Shown: positions 15,261 to 24,136 of the stretch, piece by piece
Layout: the number at the start of each line of letters is the position of its first letter
How positions within the stretch are numbered: position 1 is the first letter of the stretch
From: an uncultured Bacteroidales bacterium
GTDB lineage: Bacteria > Bacteroidota > Bacteroidia > Bacteroidales > Paludibacteraceae
Direction: 5' to 3'
NCBI GenBank assembly: GCA_937891905.1
Contig: CALATT010000128.1
Coordinates: forward strand, 1-36,086
Length of the DNA: 36,086 nt
Made by a program: the position numbers and the translations under genes
Notes under the pieces: model-generated
The model's input: the letters and a program-made list of their open reading frames with translations, nothing else
Databases searched by the model: none
What the model was told of the DNA's origin: nothing

Positions 15261-16610
15261 ATGACTATTTTGAAGAACAAATCCCCATGGTGGTGGGTAC
15301 CTACATTATATTTTACAGAAGGTATCCCCTATTTCTTAGTAAATAGCATTTCTGTAATGCTTTTTACCAAAATGGGCGTCCCTAATAACCAATTAGCATT
15401 CTTCACTACCCTTCTCTACTTCCCTTGGTTCTTAAAAGGTCTTTGGAGTCCTTTTGTTGACATCATTCGTACCAAACGATGGTGGATTATTACGACACAA
15501 GCACTTCTCACTCTTCTATGCATCTTGCTCACTATTAGCCTACCACATCCTGATGCACAAACTATAGCCACAAAAGCCACTGAAGTAGGTGTATTTAGAT
15601 TCACACTAATCCTATTTATTATTGCAGCTTTTACATCTGCAACGCATGATATCGCTGCGGATGGATACTACATGCTTGCACATAACGAAAAGAGTCAAGC
15701 TGCATTTATAGGCATTCGCTCTACTTTCTATCGTATTGCATCTGTATTTGCTCAAGGAGTACTGGTCTTTATTGCAGGTCGCATAGAGATTGCTACAGGC
15801 AATATACCTTTCTCTTGGCAGGTCACATTGGGAATCACCAGCCTATTCATGCTCCTCGTCACACTCTATCACACTTTCCTTTTACCAAAGTCGGATGCAG
15901 ATCACCCTCTCATAGCCACGAATACCAAACATATATGGCGAGAATTAGGTGAGTCATTCGCCACTTTCTTTAAAAAGAAAGGATGCGGATTAGCTATTAC
16001 ATTTATGCTCCTATATCGACTAAGCGAAGGATTTCTCATCAAACTATGCCAACCTTTTTTAGTAGATGCTCGAAATATAACATATCGCAACGGAAGCGTT
16101 TTAGGCATTGACTATCAACAGATCATAGGAGGCGGATTAGGCCTAAACACAGATACTGTAGGCTTTATTTATGGCACTATAGGTGTTATTTGCCTATTAC
16201 TTGGTGGCATTCTCGGTGGCATTTACATCTCTCGTCGTGGATTGAAGCGCTCGTTATGGTTGATGGCGGCAGCATTAACACTTCCCAGTTTTGTATATGT
16301 CTACCTAAGCATTGCTCAACCCATTAATCAATGGATCATCGGCACCGCTGTGTGTGTTGAGCAATTTGGTTACGGATTTGGATTCACAGCCTATATGCTA
16401 TTTATGATGCATTTCTCCGATGGACCATATAAAACATCGCATTATGCTATCTGTACTGCCTTCATGGCACTCTCAATGATGATCCCTGGTTTTATCGCAG
16501 GAACGCTAGAAATGATGGTTGGCTATTCCACCTTTTTTTGGATTGCTAATAGTTGTAGTATTACAACATTTATCATAACCTATTTTGTGTACAAACAGTT
16601 AGAAAATTAA
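15261..16610 (+). CDS. AmpG-like MFS transporter
   Basis: The 449-residue protein is a 12-helix major facilitator. Its opening (WWWVPTLYFTEGIPYFLVNS) and FPWFLKGLWSPFVDIIRTKRWW resemble AmpG-type permeases, which import anhydro-muropeptides for cell-wall recycling. The motif ATHDIAADGYYMLAHNEKSQA is also typical of this group, and AFIGIRSTFYRIASVFAQG follows. The cytoplasmic loop between helices 6 and 7 is basic (FFKKKG). It sits only 6 nt before pssA, so the two are cotranscribed, and it is preceded by a hairpin. Substrate is inferred from family; sugar or other cargo cannot be excluded. Confidence 0.85.
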   Translation: MTILKNKSPWWWVPTLYFTEGIPYFLVNSISVMLFTKMGVPNNQLAFFTTLLYFPWFLKGLWSPFVDIIRTKRWWIITTQALLTLLCILLTISLPHPDAQTIATKATEVGVFRFTLILFIIAAFTSATHDIAADGYYMLAHNEKSQAAFIGIRSTFYRIASVFAQGVLVFIAGRIEIATGNIPFSWQVTLGITSLFMLLVTLYHTFLLPKSDADHPLIATNTKHIWRELGESFATFFKKKGCGLAITFMLLYRLSEGFLIKLCQPFLVDARNITYRNGSVLGIDYQQIIGGGLGLNTDTVGFIYGTIGVICLLLGGILGGIYISRRGLKRSLWLMAAALTLPSFVYVYLSIAQPINQWIIGTAVCVEQFGYGFGFTAYMLFMMHFSDGPYKTSHYAICTAFMALSMMIPGFIAGTLEMMVGYSTFFWIANSCSITTFIITYFVYKQLEN

Positions 16611-16616
16611 TATATT

Positions 16617-17318
16617 ATGAATATTAAACGACTCATTCCCAACACCATCACATGCTGCAATTTGGTATGCGGCAGCATTGCCATTTACCTTGCCACACAA
16701 GGTGCTTTCATATGGGCATTTCTTTTGATTCTTGGAGGTGCTTTCTTTGATTTCTTCGACGGCATGTCTGCTCGCTTATTAAAAGCACCTAGTCCCATAG
16801 GTGTTGAATTGGACTCATTAGCAGATGTTATCACTTTCGGTCTCGCACCATCTATGTTATTATTCTGCTATCTCAAACCCCTTTTAGGTTGGTGGGCAGG
16901 AATCGCGCTACTTATGGCAGCTTTTTCGGCTCTCCGATTAGCTAAGTTTAATGTAGACGAACGCCAACACGATTCGTTTATAGGTTTAGCCACCCCTGCT
17001 AATGCTATTTTCTGGGGCGGCATTTGCTGTTTACCTTATGCCGTCCTCGCCTTCGACGAAATTGGATGGGGACTCATTGCTCTGTCGCTCATCAGTTGTT
17101 ATCTCCTGAACGCCGATATACCTTTCTTTAGCTTCAAATCCTTCGGCAAACAACGATTGATCATCATTCTATTCTTAATAGGTTGCGTCATACTGATTGC
17201 TTATTGCGTCATCAAAGCTATCATCACGAAGCACATCGAGTTTGGATTCTTTGCTGGCACCATCTGTATCGTTTGGTATGTAATACTTAATCTATTATTA
17301 GCCATCATCAAAAAATAA
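16617..17318 (+). CDS. pssA: CDP-diacylglycerol-serine O-phosphatidyltransferase
   Basis: PssA makes phosphatidylserine from CDP-diacylglycerol and serine, the precursor of phosphatidylethanolamine, at the inner membrane. The CDP-alcohol phosphotransferase signature DG-x2-AR-x8-G-x3-D-x3-D is present, beginning at DGMSAR and continuing through GVELDSLAD. The opening IKRLIPNTITCCNLVCGSIA is characteristic of the Bacillus/Bacteroidetes-type PssA, and the 233 residues form about seven to eight hydrophobic helices. It follows the transporter gene closely and lies 22 nt before the endonuclease gene. Confidence 0.95.
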   Translation: MNIKRLIPNTITCCNLVCGSIAIYLATQGAFIWAFLLILGGAFFDFFDGMSARLLKAPSPIGVELDSLADVITFGLAPSMLLFCYLKPLLGWWAGIALLMAAFSALRLAKFNVDERQHDSFIGLATPANAIFWGGICCLPYAVLAFDEIGWGLIALSLISCYLLNADIPFFSFKSFGKQRLIIILFLIGCVILIAYCVIKAIITKHIEFGFFAGTICIVWYVILNLLLAIIKK

Positions 17319-17340
17319 TAACTACTACTTATTACTCACC

Positions 17341-19143
17341 ATGAAAAAACGATTTTATACTTTCTTGATATTTGCATTTCTCAGCACATTCATATGGGCT
17401 GAGTCCTACACAATCATATTCAACAGCGGCAATGCCGACTCCAGTAGTAAAACTACTGAACTGACTAATATCATTCAAAGTGCAACGGGTAATTGTGTTA
17501 ATAAGATTGTACTTGCTAATAATATATATCGCGCTAAACCTAACTACGGCATTAAAGGAGGTACTGCTTCTGCAAAAGGCGAACTCACCTTGGGACTGAA
17601 TGCCACATACTCCATCTCCACTCTAACGGTCTATGCGGCTTGCTACGCCAACAAGACCGACTCAACCAAAAAATACGGCATCACCATCTGCGACCAACAA
17701 GTGGATTGGCACCCAAACCGCTGCACTGACATAATGCCATACACACTCACGCTCAATCGAGCCGTCAACACCATCTCCATAAGCGCTAATAACGCCAAGA
17801 ATAATCGATGGTATGTAGCAAAGATAGAATTTGAACTTACTTCTCCACAGACACAACAAGCCAGTATTGAAATGCCATACCTACTGGATTTAGGAAGTCA
17901 AGCACTTGTAGATGGAGAACCCATAAACGACATTACCAATATACAAATAATAGGTAGAAACATCATCGGAGATATTCAATTATCGCTATTCAAAGGCACT
18001 AATTTCACCATCCAGCCCAACACCCTTCCTGCAAACGGAGGAGAAGTTAATCTATCCTACCACCTCAATAGCATGACATTTATATCTGTGAGCGACACAC
18101 TATATGCGCGCGCAAAGGGTAATAATGGCAACTACACCACAAAAAAAATGCCTATCAAATTAGAAGGACACATCTACACTCCACCTGTTTTTGATGTTGA
18201 TTCCAGTTGCATGGCTATTGGACCCATGCCAGCCTTCTATTACGAAGACGCACAAGAATTAAAAGGCGAAGCACTCAAATCTAAATTGGGCGCTATCATA
18301 CATTGCGGAGTAAGATACAAATATGGTAGTGGTAATAAAAAAACATGGGATGGATTCTTCCACACTGACCGAGACACAACCAATAATAGTGTCTTAGACA
18401 TGTACTCATTGGAAACACGCTATTTCAACACAACCAAACCAACAGCGAGCGTATTGGAATTGGACATCGAGCATATGTTTCCCAAATCATGGTGGGGCGG
18501 AGAGGTCAACCAAGCATATTGCGACCTATTCCATCTAGTACCAGCCGACTACTCTGCTAATCGTAGCAAATCCAACCATGCGCCTGGCATACCATCTGAC
18601 ACCACTTTCTGGAATGGTACTTTTGCCACAGGAAGCGGTAGTGCCTATGGCCTGCAAAAAGTATTCTGCCCTGCAGACGAATACAAAGGAGACTTCGCAC
18701 GAGCATATTTCTATATTGCCACCTGCTATGGCGACTCACTCCAATGGGCCAATAGCGGCGACGCAGCAAAAGCCATGACCAACTCCCATTGGCATGAATT
18801 CCAACCATGGTTGCGCGATTTGCTACTGGATTGGCACCGAATGGATCCGGTCAGCGACAAAGAAAAACAACGCGCCATTGAAGTCAATAAGATACAAGGA
18901 AATCGCAATCCATTTATTGATTATCCTCAATTAGTAGAGTATATTTGGGGTAATAAACAAGGTCATTCCGTCGATTTCACCCTCCTTAATCAAACATTCG
19001 GAAATGCCTATGGCGACTTATCCACGGCTATTCCGTCAAATACATCATCATCTGCCACCACATCCAAAATCATACGCAATAACCAGGTTGTTATACTCCA
19101 AAATGGAGAAGAATATACCCTTTTAGGTGTAAAAATAGAGTAA
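17341..19143 (+). CDS. secreted endonuclease I family nuclease with accessory domains
   Basis: The 600-residue protein has a signal peptide (MKKRFYTFLIFAFLSTFIWA). An N-terminal beta-rich domain (about 22-165) and an Ig/BACON-like region (about 170-285) precede the endonuclease I domain (about 300-560). That domain shows GVRYKYGSGNKKTWDGFFHTD, the catalytic histidine H378 in LELDIEHMFPKSWWGG and LFHLVPADYSANRSKSNHAPG, as in EndA/Dns-type beta-beta-alpha-metal nucleases. These degrade DNA outside the cell or in the periplasm. The final 25 residues (IIRNNQVVILQNGEEYTLLG, then VKIE) form a short tag that recurs at the end of the IgGFc protein at 24137-26914 and resembles short C-terminal export tags of Bacteroidales. 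The export route is inferred. Confidence 0.9.
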   Translation: MKKRFYTFLIFAFLSTFIWAESYTIIFNSGNADSSSKTTELTNIIQSATGNCVNKIVLANNIYRAKPNYGIKGGTASAKGELTLGLNATYSISTLTVYAACYANKTDSTKKYGITICDQQVDWHPNRCTDIMPYTLTLNRAVNTISISANNAKNNRWYVAKIEFELTSPQTQQASIEMPYLLDLGSQALVDGEPINDITNIQIIGRNIIGDIQLSLFKGTNFTIQPNTLPANGGEVNLSYHLNSMTFISVSDTLYARAKGNNGNYTTKKMPIKLEGHIYTPPVFDVDSSCMAIGPMPAFYYEDAQELKGEALKSKLGAIIHCGVRYKYGSGNKKTWDGFFHTDRDTTNNSVLDMYSLETRYFNTTKPTASVLELDIEHMFPKSWWGGEVNQAYCDLFHLVPADYSANRSKSNHAPGIPSDTTFWNGTFATGSGSAYGLQKVFCPADEYKGDFARAYFYIATCYGDSLQWANSGDAAKAMTNSHWHEFQPWLRDLLLDWHRMDPVSDKEKQRAIEVNKIQGNRNPFIDYPQLVEYIWGNKQGHSVDFTLLNQTFGNAYGDLSTAIPSNTSSSATTSKIIRNNQVVILQNGEEYTLLGVKIE

Positions 19144-19157
19144 TCCGTCAATTTTTA

Positions 19158-19178
19158 CACATTTTTCGTGAAAATGTG
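19158..19178. repeat. 8-bp inverted repeat upstream of the surface-protein operon
   Basis: CACATTTT (19158-19165) and AAAATGTG (19171-19178) form a perfect inverted repeat with a 5-nt centre. It lies between the endonuclease stop and the next promoter, close to where the -33 element is expected. It lacks a following T run, so an operator is as likely as a terminator. Confidence 0.45.
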
Positions 19179-19202
19179 CACGCGCACGCGAGAAAAAATA
19201 TG

Positions 19203-19210
19203 TATCTTTG
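19203..19210 (+). promoter_or_regulatory. -7 element of the IgGFc/OmpA operon promoter
   Basis: TATCTTTG matches TAnnTTTG exactly, 41 nt before the ATG at 19252. No TTTG is present at the proper spacing; the nearest similar text is TGTG at 19175-19178, about 24 nt upstream. The missing -33 element suggests dependence on an activator or another sigma factor. Confidence 0.6.
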
Positions 19211-19251
19211 CAGCGTGAATTCATATGCACATTTAACACAATTTATCAAAT

Positions 19252-21903
19252 ATGAGAAAACATCTATTTTTCGGTATTCTTTTCTGCCTCTCAGCAATGC
19301 CATTTATGCGCATCATGGCGGAGACAATTGTTGATGGTCAATCAACGGAAGGTAAAGACTTTTGGGTTACATTCATGCAAGCGGACCAGGACCCAAATAA
19401 TGACTTAACTCTTTCCTTGTCTATTTCATCTCGTGAGAATTGTCAAGTTACGATTAGCAATCCTTTCACAGGCTACTCTGAGACTGTATCCGTTGCCGCC
19501 AATCAAATGCAACTAGTAGAGCTCTACTCGGGAAATGTATTGGTTAGCAATGCGCGTAGTGCAATGGAAACAAGCGGCAAGGTATGCTACTCTGCTTATT
19601 CCGAAAAAATAGATACATGTGCTCTGCATGTCACATCTACGGCAAATATTTCCCTTTTTGCCACAAACTACAAGAAAGCTACCTTTGATGCTACTAACAT
19701 ACTGCCCACAGCATCACTTTTGGACGAATACATCATCCAAACATACACACCTTCTGACCATGATGGCGCAAGCGCCACACAAGGTTCACACTTCGCTGTA
19801 ATCGCAGCAGAAGACAACACCATCATCGACTACTGTCCTTCTGTGCCTACCGAAGCCATCAATGAAGCATTAGGTGTGCTTAATTTCACCGGCGATTCAT
19901 CCCTACTCACACCTGAGCAATTAGAATTAGTGAAATACAAGTTTGGCCGCGACACCCTTCACTCACCTGTACTAATGAAAGGACAAGTATGGTATGTTTG
20001 GACTGGCAAGAAAGATAATCATGTAGGTGACCTCTCTGGTACATTCGTTAGAGCACAAGGTGGCAAGAAGATTGCCGTGTTCCAAGGATGCCCACACACC
20101 AACATCCCTTATCAAAAAGAGCAACGCGACCATATATTCTCTCAAGCAATGCCTACCAAATACTGGGGAAACACTTTCGCTTTGACAGCTTCCTCAAGTC
20201 GTCCTTGCGATGCTATTCGCGTCTTGGCACTCAACGACGAAACCACCGTTTATATCAATGGTGATTCTGTTTACACATTCGATTTCGCCACCAATCCTAA
20301 ACGCTATTGGGAGTTTGAAATAGGTACCAATGGTGCCTATGCAAAAGATGGTAGTTGCATGCTCACCACTTCATGCCCATGTGCCGTACACCTCTTCATG
20401 GTTTCACAGCGTTACCACGGTGATAAGAATAGTAATGGTGACCCAGCTATGCTTTGGATCAACCCTATTGAACAGCAAATCGACCAAGTTACATTCGCTA
20501 CCTATTCCAGCAAGAACGGTGTCACTGGCCACTATGTCAATGTCGTTACAGACCAACCTGACCTCATGACACTCGACAGTCTATCTATCGCTTCTAACTT
20601 CAAACCCGTAAGCGGTTCTAATAGATACCACTACGCACAAATAAGTTTAGGCGATGTAGCAGCATCACATACACTCAAGAGCAATGGTTCTAACTTCATT
20701 GCCCATGTATATGGTTTCACCAAGAATGAATCATACGGCTACTCTGCCGGCGGTGCTACCAAACCACTCACACAATACATCACCATCAATGGGCAAATAT
20801 TCTCTGCTGATTCTGAGAATAATCTCTGTGGAGAAGATACTGTACACTTCGCTTGTCACCCAGACTATGAATACGAGAAGATTGAATGGTATTTTGGAGA
20901 CGGCAAGAATGACCTCACCAATAAAGATTCAGTGCCTCACTACTACGAGAAATCTGGAGTATATAGCGCATATGTACTCATCTATCGTAATAGTAGCAAC
21001 CTTTGCGTAGGACAATCTGCCGTAGATAGCATACCTATCAAGGTAACTATCGGACGATATGTATTCTCCATAGACGGCATTGAAATACCTTGTCCTGAAG
21101 ATGGTAAGGAGTATGTAGGAAAAGTATTCTACACCAACGAAGGAAATGTAAACCTCCACGGCGATAATGTCACCATTGAGTTTGACGACGCAGCACTCGC
21201 AGCTGGATTCAAGAATGAGCAATTAGTCATCACAGACGAATACTTCAAAATAACCATTCCAGAGACTGCAAAACCAGAAACCAACTATGGTATCCATCTG
21301 GTTATCAACTCCGACTGCGGTGGCGCAGATACCACAATGAACTTCATGATCAATTACGATAACGATGTCATCACACAACGCTATGATAATGTGCTTGGAC
21401 TACTCGCAAGTAGTTTTGAAGGCAAAGAACTGAGCGACTTCCAATGGTATCGCACATCCGATAGCACCGCTATAGAAGGACAAATATCCTCTAACCTCAA
21501 CTTCTATGACCTACCTAACGGAGAGTTCGAAAATGACGCATACTATGTATGCTTCACCATCAATAAAGGTAAATCAGACGAAGTAACTACCTGCGCATGC
21601 GCCAAAGCATTTAACAAGAATAATCAGTCACATAACTTCAATCCAAATGTCCTAACCATCACAGCCACCTACTCTACCTTGGCGGGCGACAAAGTGTTTG
21701 TTAATGCGGATTTCGAAGGAGAAGAAGATATTGAATGCTACGCACAATGGATCAACGCGAGCGGAAAAATGGTAGATGGTATGGAATTCCAAATACCAGA
21801 CGGTGGTTGCACCATCCCTACTCCACAAGAAGATGGACTTTACCTCTTGCGTGTCATCACCGACAAACAATCACGCAGCTTCAAATTTATTATTAACAAG
21901 TAA
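19252..21903 (+). CDS. secreted IgGFc-binding/PKD surface protein A, 883 aa
   Basis: The protein has a signal peptide (MRKHLFFGILFCLSAMPFMRIMA) and opens with STEGKDFWVTFM, the start of Bacteroidetes IgGFc-binding-type proteins. The first 500 residues form that beta-rich region, with TNILPTASLLDEYIIQTYTP and PTKYWGNTFALTASSSRPCD. A PKD domain follows (IEWYFGDGKNDLTNKDSVPH, about 540-600), then further beta domains, and an Ig-like segment (FQWYRTSDSTAIEG). The C-terminus resembles a T9SS sorting domain, with DGLYLLRVITDKQSRSFKFI and the last residues INK. The role is probably adhesion or surface structure; antibody binding should not be assumed from the family name. A related protein is encoded at 24137-26914, and an OmpA-family gene lies between the two, with gaps of 24 and 16 nt. 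Confidence 0.88.
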   Translation: MRKHLFFGILFCLSAMPFMRIMAETIVDGQSTEGKDFWVTFMQADQDPNNDLTLSLSISSRENCQVTISNPFTGYSETVSVAANQMQLVELYSGNVLVSNARSAMETSGKVCYSAYSEKIDTCALHVTSTANISLFATNYKKATFDATNILPTASLLDEYIIQTYTPSDHDGASATQGSHFAVIAAEDNTIIDYCPSVPTEAINEALGVLNFTGDSSLLTPEQLELVKYKFGRDTLHSPVLMKGQVWYVWTGKKDNHVGDLSGTFVRAQGGKKIAVFQGCPHTNIPYQKEQRDHIFSQAMPTKYWGNTFALTASSSRPCDAIRVLALNDETTVYINGDSVYTFDFATNPKRYWEFEIGTNGAYAKDGSCMLTTSCPCAVHLFMVSQRYHGDKNSNGDPAMLWINPIEQQIDQVTFATYSSKNGVTGHYVNVVTDQPDLMTLDSLSIASNFKPVSGSNRYHYAQISLGDVAASHTLKSNGSNFIAHVYGFTKNESYGYSAGGATKPLTQYITINGQIFSADSENNLCGEDTVHFACHPDYEYEKIEWYFGDGKNDLTNKDSVPHYYEKSGVYSAYVLIYRNSSNLCVGQSAVDSIPIKVTIGRYVFSIDGIEIPCPEDGKEYVGKVFYTNEGNVNLHGDNVTIEFDDAALAAGFKNEQLVITDEYFKITIPETAKPETNYGIHLVINSDCGGADTTMNFMINYDNDVITQRYDNVLGLLASSFEGKELSDFQWYRTSDSTAIEGQISSNLNFYDLPNGEFENDAYYVCFTINKGKSDEVTTCACAKAFNKNNQSHNFNPNVLTITATYSTLAGDKVFVNADFEGEEDIECYAQWINASGKMVDGMEFQIPDGGCTIPTPQEDGLYLLRVITDKQSRSFKFIINK

Positions 21904-21927
21904 TCAAGAAAATAGGAGAACAAAGAT

Positions 21928-24120
21928 ATGAAAAACGAAGTTAATCGTGCTTTATTGGCAAAGAAAAACTTATTTCGTAATATACTGATTGCAAGTGTAA
22001 TTCTCAGTTTGAACTGCGCAGACGCTATCGCGGCCGCGATGCCAAACCCTGCTCCTATCGCTCAAACAGCTGCTGAGAAGAAAAAGAAAGAAGCTGAGAA
22101 AAAGAAAAAAGAAGCAGCAAAGAAAAAAGCTGCCGCTGCAAAAGCAAAACAGAAAGCAGCAGCAAAGAAGAAAAAAGAAGCTGATAAGAAAAAAGCTGTT
22201 GCGCAAAAAGAACGCGACGCCAAAGCTGCTGAAAGAGCTAAGGTAGCTGCTGAAAGAGCTAAATTAGCGGAAGAAAGAGAAGAAGTAAAACTCAAAAAAG
22301 AAGCTGAGATACAAGCAAAAGAAGAGAAAGCCATACGCGACTGGGAGAAATACCAAGAGCAATTGGAAAATCCAAAAACAGAAGTTATCTCACTCTTCAA
22401 CCTCGGCTTCCGTACTGGCTATGCTGCTATGATGGATAAGATAAATCCTGATAACAACAACCTATTTTGGGGCGCAGGAACACTCAACCAAAGCAATCCT
22501 TTACAGCAACTCAAAGGTGGTATCGGAGCTGGATTGGACTTTACATACAATCTCGCTTGTAAGAACTTCCTCTTTGAGGTTGGTGTGGACTTCCGATACC
22601 TCAATTCTACCTCTGCTTATGGTTTCCAAGCCACACGAACAGACCTAACCTATGGCGCTACCTACAACTACCTCTTTGATAATATGCGCGAAACGCGTAA
22701 TATGATGCAAGTAGGAGTGCCTATTATGGTCGGTGCACAATTTGATAAATATTATTTCATGGTAGGCGCTAAGATCGGATACTCAATCTTTGGTAATTAT
22801 TCACACAAAGGCAAATACGACATCATCGTCAACGACCCAGCACTCTTAGAACCATATGGTATGGGAATCCATGACATCAATGGACAAACAAATACACCTA
22901 TCACCTTTGCACAACCCGAAGTGAGCGTCGCTGCAGAGATTGGTATTGACCTCGACGAATGGTTACAAGCACAACCATACCAAAAGCAACCCAAAGTAAA
23001 ACCAGGCGAGCGTCTGCCTTTCGGCCCTGAACATGTACACTACCGTGTATCACTTTTTGCGGAATATGGCGTATTGAACACCAATAAAACAGCACAAGCA
23101 TTACCTGTGGAGTTCGCTGCAAATGATGTATATTTGCAAAAAACGAATACCATGCTCGCCATGAATGGTAATACAATTCTCAACAATCTATTTGTGGGAG
23201 CTAAGTTTACCATCCAGTTTGAAGTGCCTGGCAAAACAGCAAGACCTGTACCTCCACCACCAGCATATACCTTCTATAGCGTAGTGGACGAGGCTACTAA
23301 TTCACCACTCCAAATAGCACGCATACAAACCACAGCTGATAAGAATGGCAAGATTGCATTGCGCGAAAAGCAAATCACGCCAAAAGGTCTCAAGCAGAAA
23401 CACCCACTCGGCGCATATACCGTTGTTGCAAAAGCAGACAACTACTACGATGGTACCGAGCACTTTGAGATTGATCAACCTGGCTCTAAATCGTATGTAA
23501 CCATCAAGATGAAACACCGTCCCGTATTGCGCGTACGCGTAACTAACAAGGAAACAGGCGAAGTAATCCCTGCAATGGTACAGATCCGCAAACGAGGCCT
23601 CACCGAAAATGCATACAGCCTACAAACAGACTCAACTACAGGTACCACCAAGCAAATGCTCGAAGAGGGACCTGAATACATGTTACATATAGCACAAATA
23701 GGTTACGACACACTCAATATGGACATCGCACACATCGGCGATAGCATGAATGTGCAATTGACTCCTATCAAGAAAGGTGAGATCTTTATCATCAAGAATC
23801 TCTTCTTCGCCACAAATAAAACGCGTATCCTGCCTACTTCTGAGCAAGCACTCAATGACCTGTATATGTTCTTGGCACGCAATCCACAAGTCACCATCCG
23901 TATCATCGGACATACAGATAGCGTAGGTAAAGACGCCGCCAACCAAATATTGTCTGACGGCCGTGCTAATGCTGTCATGAACGACCTCATCGAACGCGGC
24001 ATCGCAGCTGAGCGTATGCAAGCGGAAGGACGAGGAGAGACACAACATATCGATACCAACGACACAGAAGAAGGACGCCAAAACAACCGTCGCGTAGAGA
24101 TCGAGATCCTATCGAAATAA
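21928..24120 (+). CDS. OmpA-family protein with Lys/Ala-rich helix, barrel and carboxypeptidase-like domains
   Basis: This 730-residue envelope protein has an unusual order of parts. A signal peptide (ending near CADAIAAA, about residue 37) is followed by a Lys/Ala/Glu-rich segment (about 48-131), predicted to be one long charged helix like that of TolA. Next comes a probable outer-membrane beta-barrel (about 150-435, with GGIGAGLDFTYNL, FLFEVGVDFRYL, YYFMVGAKIGYSIFG). After a PPPP linker there are two carboxypeptidase-regulatory or PEGA-like domains (about 445-615). The C-terminal OmpA domain (about 617-730) has LFFATNKTRILPTSEQALND, IIGHTDSVGKDAANQILSDG and NRRVEIEIL, so it should bind peptidoglycan. 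A good AGGAG lies before the ATG. It lies between two IgGFc/PKD genes and may anchor or help assemble their products; this is inferred. Confidence 0.88.
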   Translation: MKNEVNRALLAKKNLFRNILIASVILSLNCADAIAAAMPNPAPIAQTAAEKKKKEAEKKKKEAAKKKAAAAKAKQKAAAKKKKEADKKKAVAQKERDAKAAERAKVAAERAKLAEEREEVKLKKEAEIQAKEEKAIRDWEKYQEQLENPKTEVISLFNLGFRTGYAAMMDKINPDNNNLFWGAGTLNQSNPLQQLKGGIGAGLDFTYNLACKNFLFEVGVDFRYLNSTSAYGFQATRTDLTYGATYNYLFDNMRETRNMMQVGVPIMVGAQFDKYYFMVGAKIGYSIFGNYSHKGKYDIIVNDPALLEPYGMGIHDINGQTNTPITFAQPEVSVAAEIGIDLDEWLQAQPYQKQPKVKPGERLPFGPEHVHYRVSLFAEYGVLNTNKTAQALPVEFAANDVYLQKTNTMLAMNGNTILNNLFVGAKFTIQFEVPGKTARPVPPPPAYTFYSVVDEATNSPLQIARIQTTADKNGKIALREKQITPKGLKQKHPLGAYTVVAKADNYYDGTEHFEIDQPGSKSYVTIKMKHRPVLRVRVTNKETGEVIPAMVQIRKRGLTENAYSLQTDSTTGTTKQMLEEGPEYMLHIAQIGYDTLNMDIAHIGDSMNVQLTPIKKGEIFIIKNLFFATNKTRILPTSEQALNDLYMFLARNPQVTIRIIGHTDSVGKDAANQILSDGRANAVMNDLIERGIAAERMQAEGRGETQHIDTNDTEEGRQNNRRVEIEILSK
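22072..22320 (+). repeat. low-complexity Lys/Ala/Glu-coding tract
   Basis: A purine-rich stretch of repeated GAAGCTGAGAAAAAGAAA-like units encodes the KKKKEAEKKKKEAAKKKAAA run and its continuation. Such tracts can change length by slippage, which would alter the length of the helical segment of the OmpA-family protein. Confidence 0.8.
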
Positions 24121-24136
24121 ATAAACAATATACTAT

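Noticed and set aside
22062..22400. Antisense Phe/Ser/Ala-rich frames over the OmpA gene
   Set aside because: They are the reverse reading of the Lys/Ala-rich tract.
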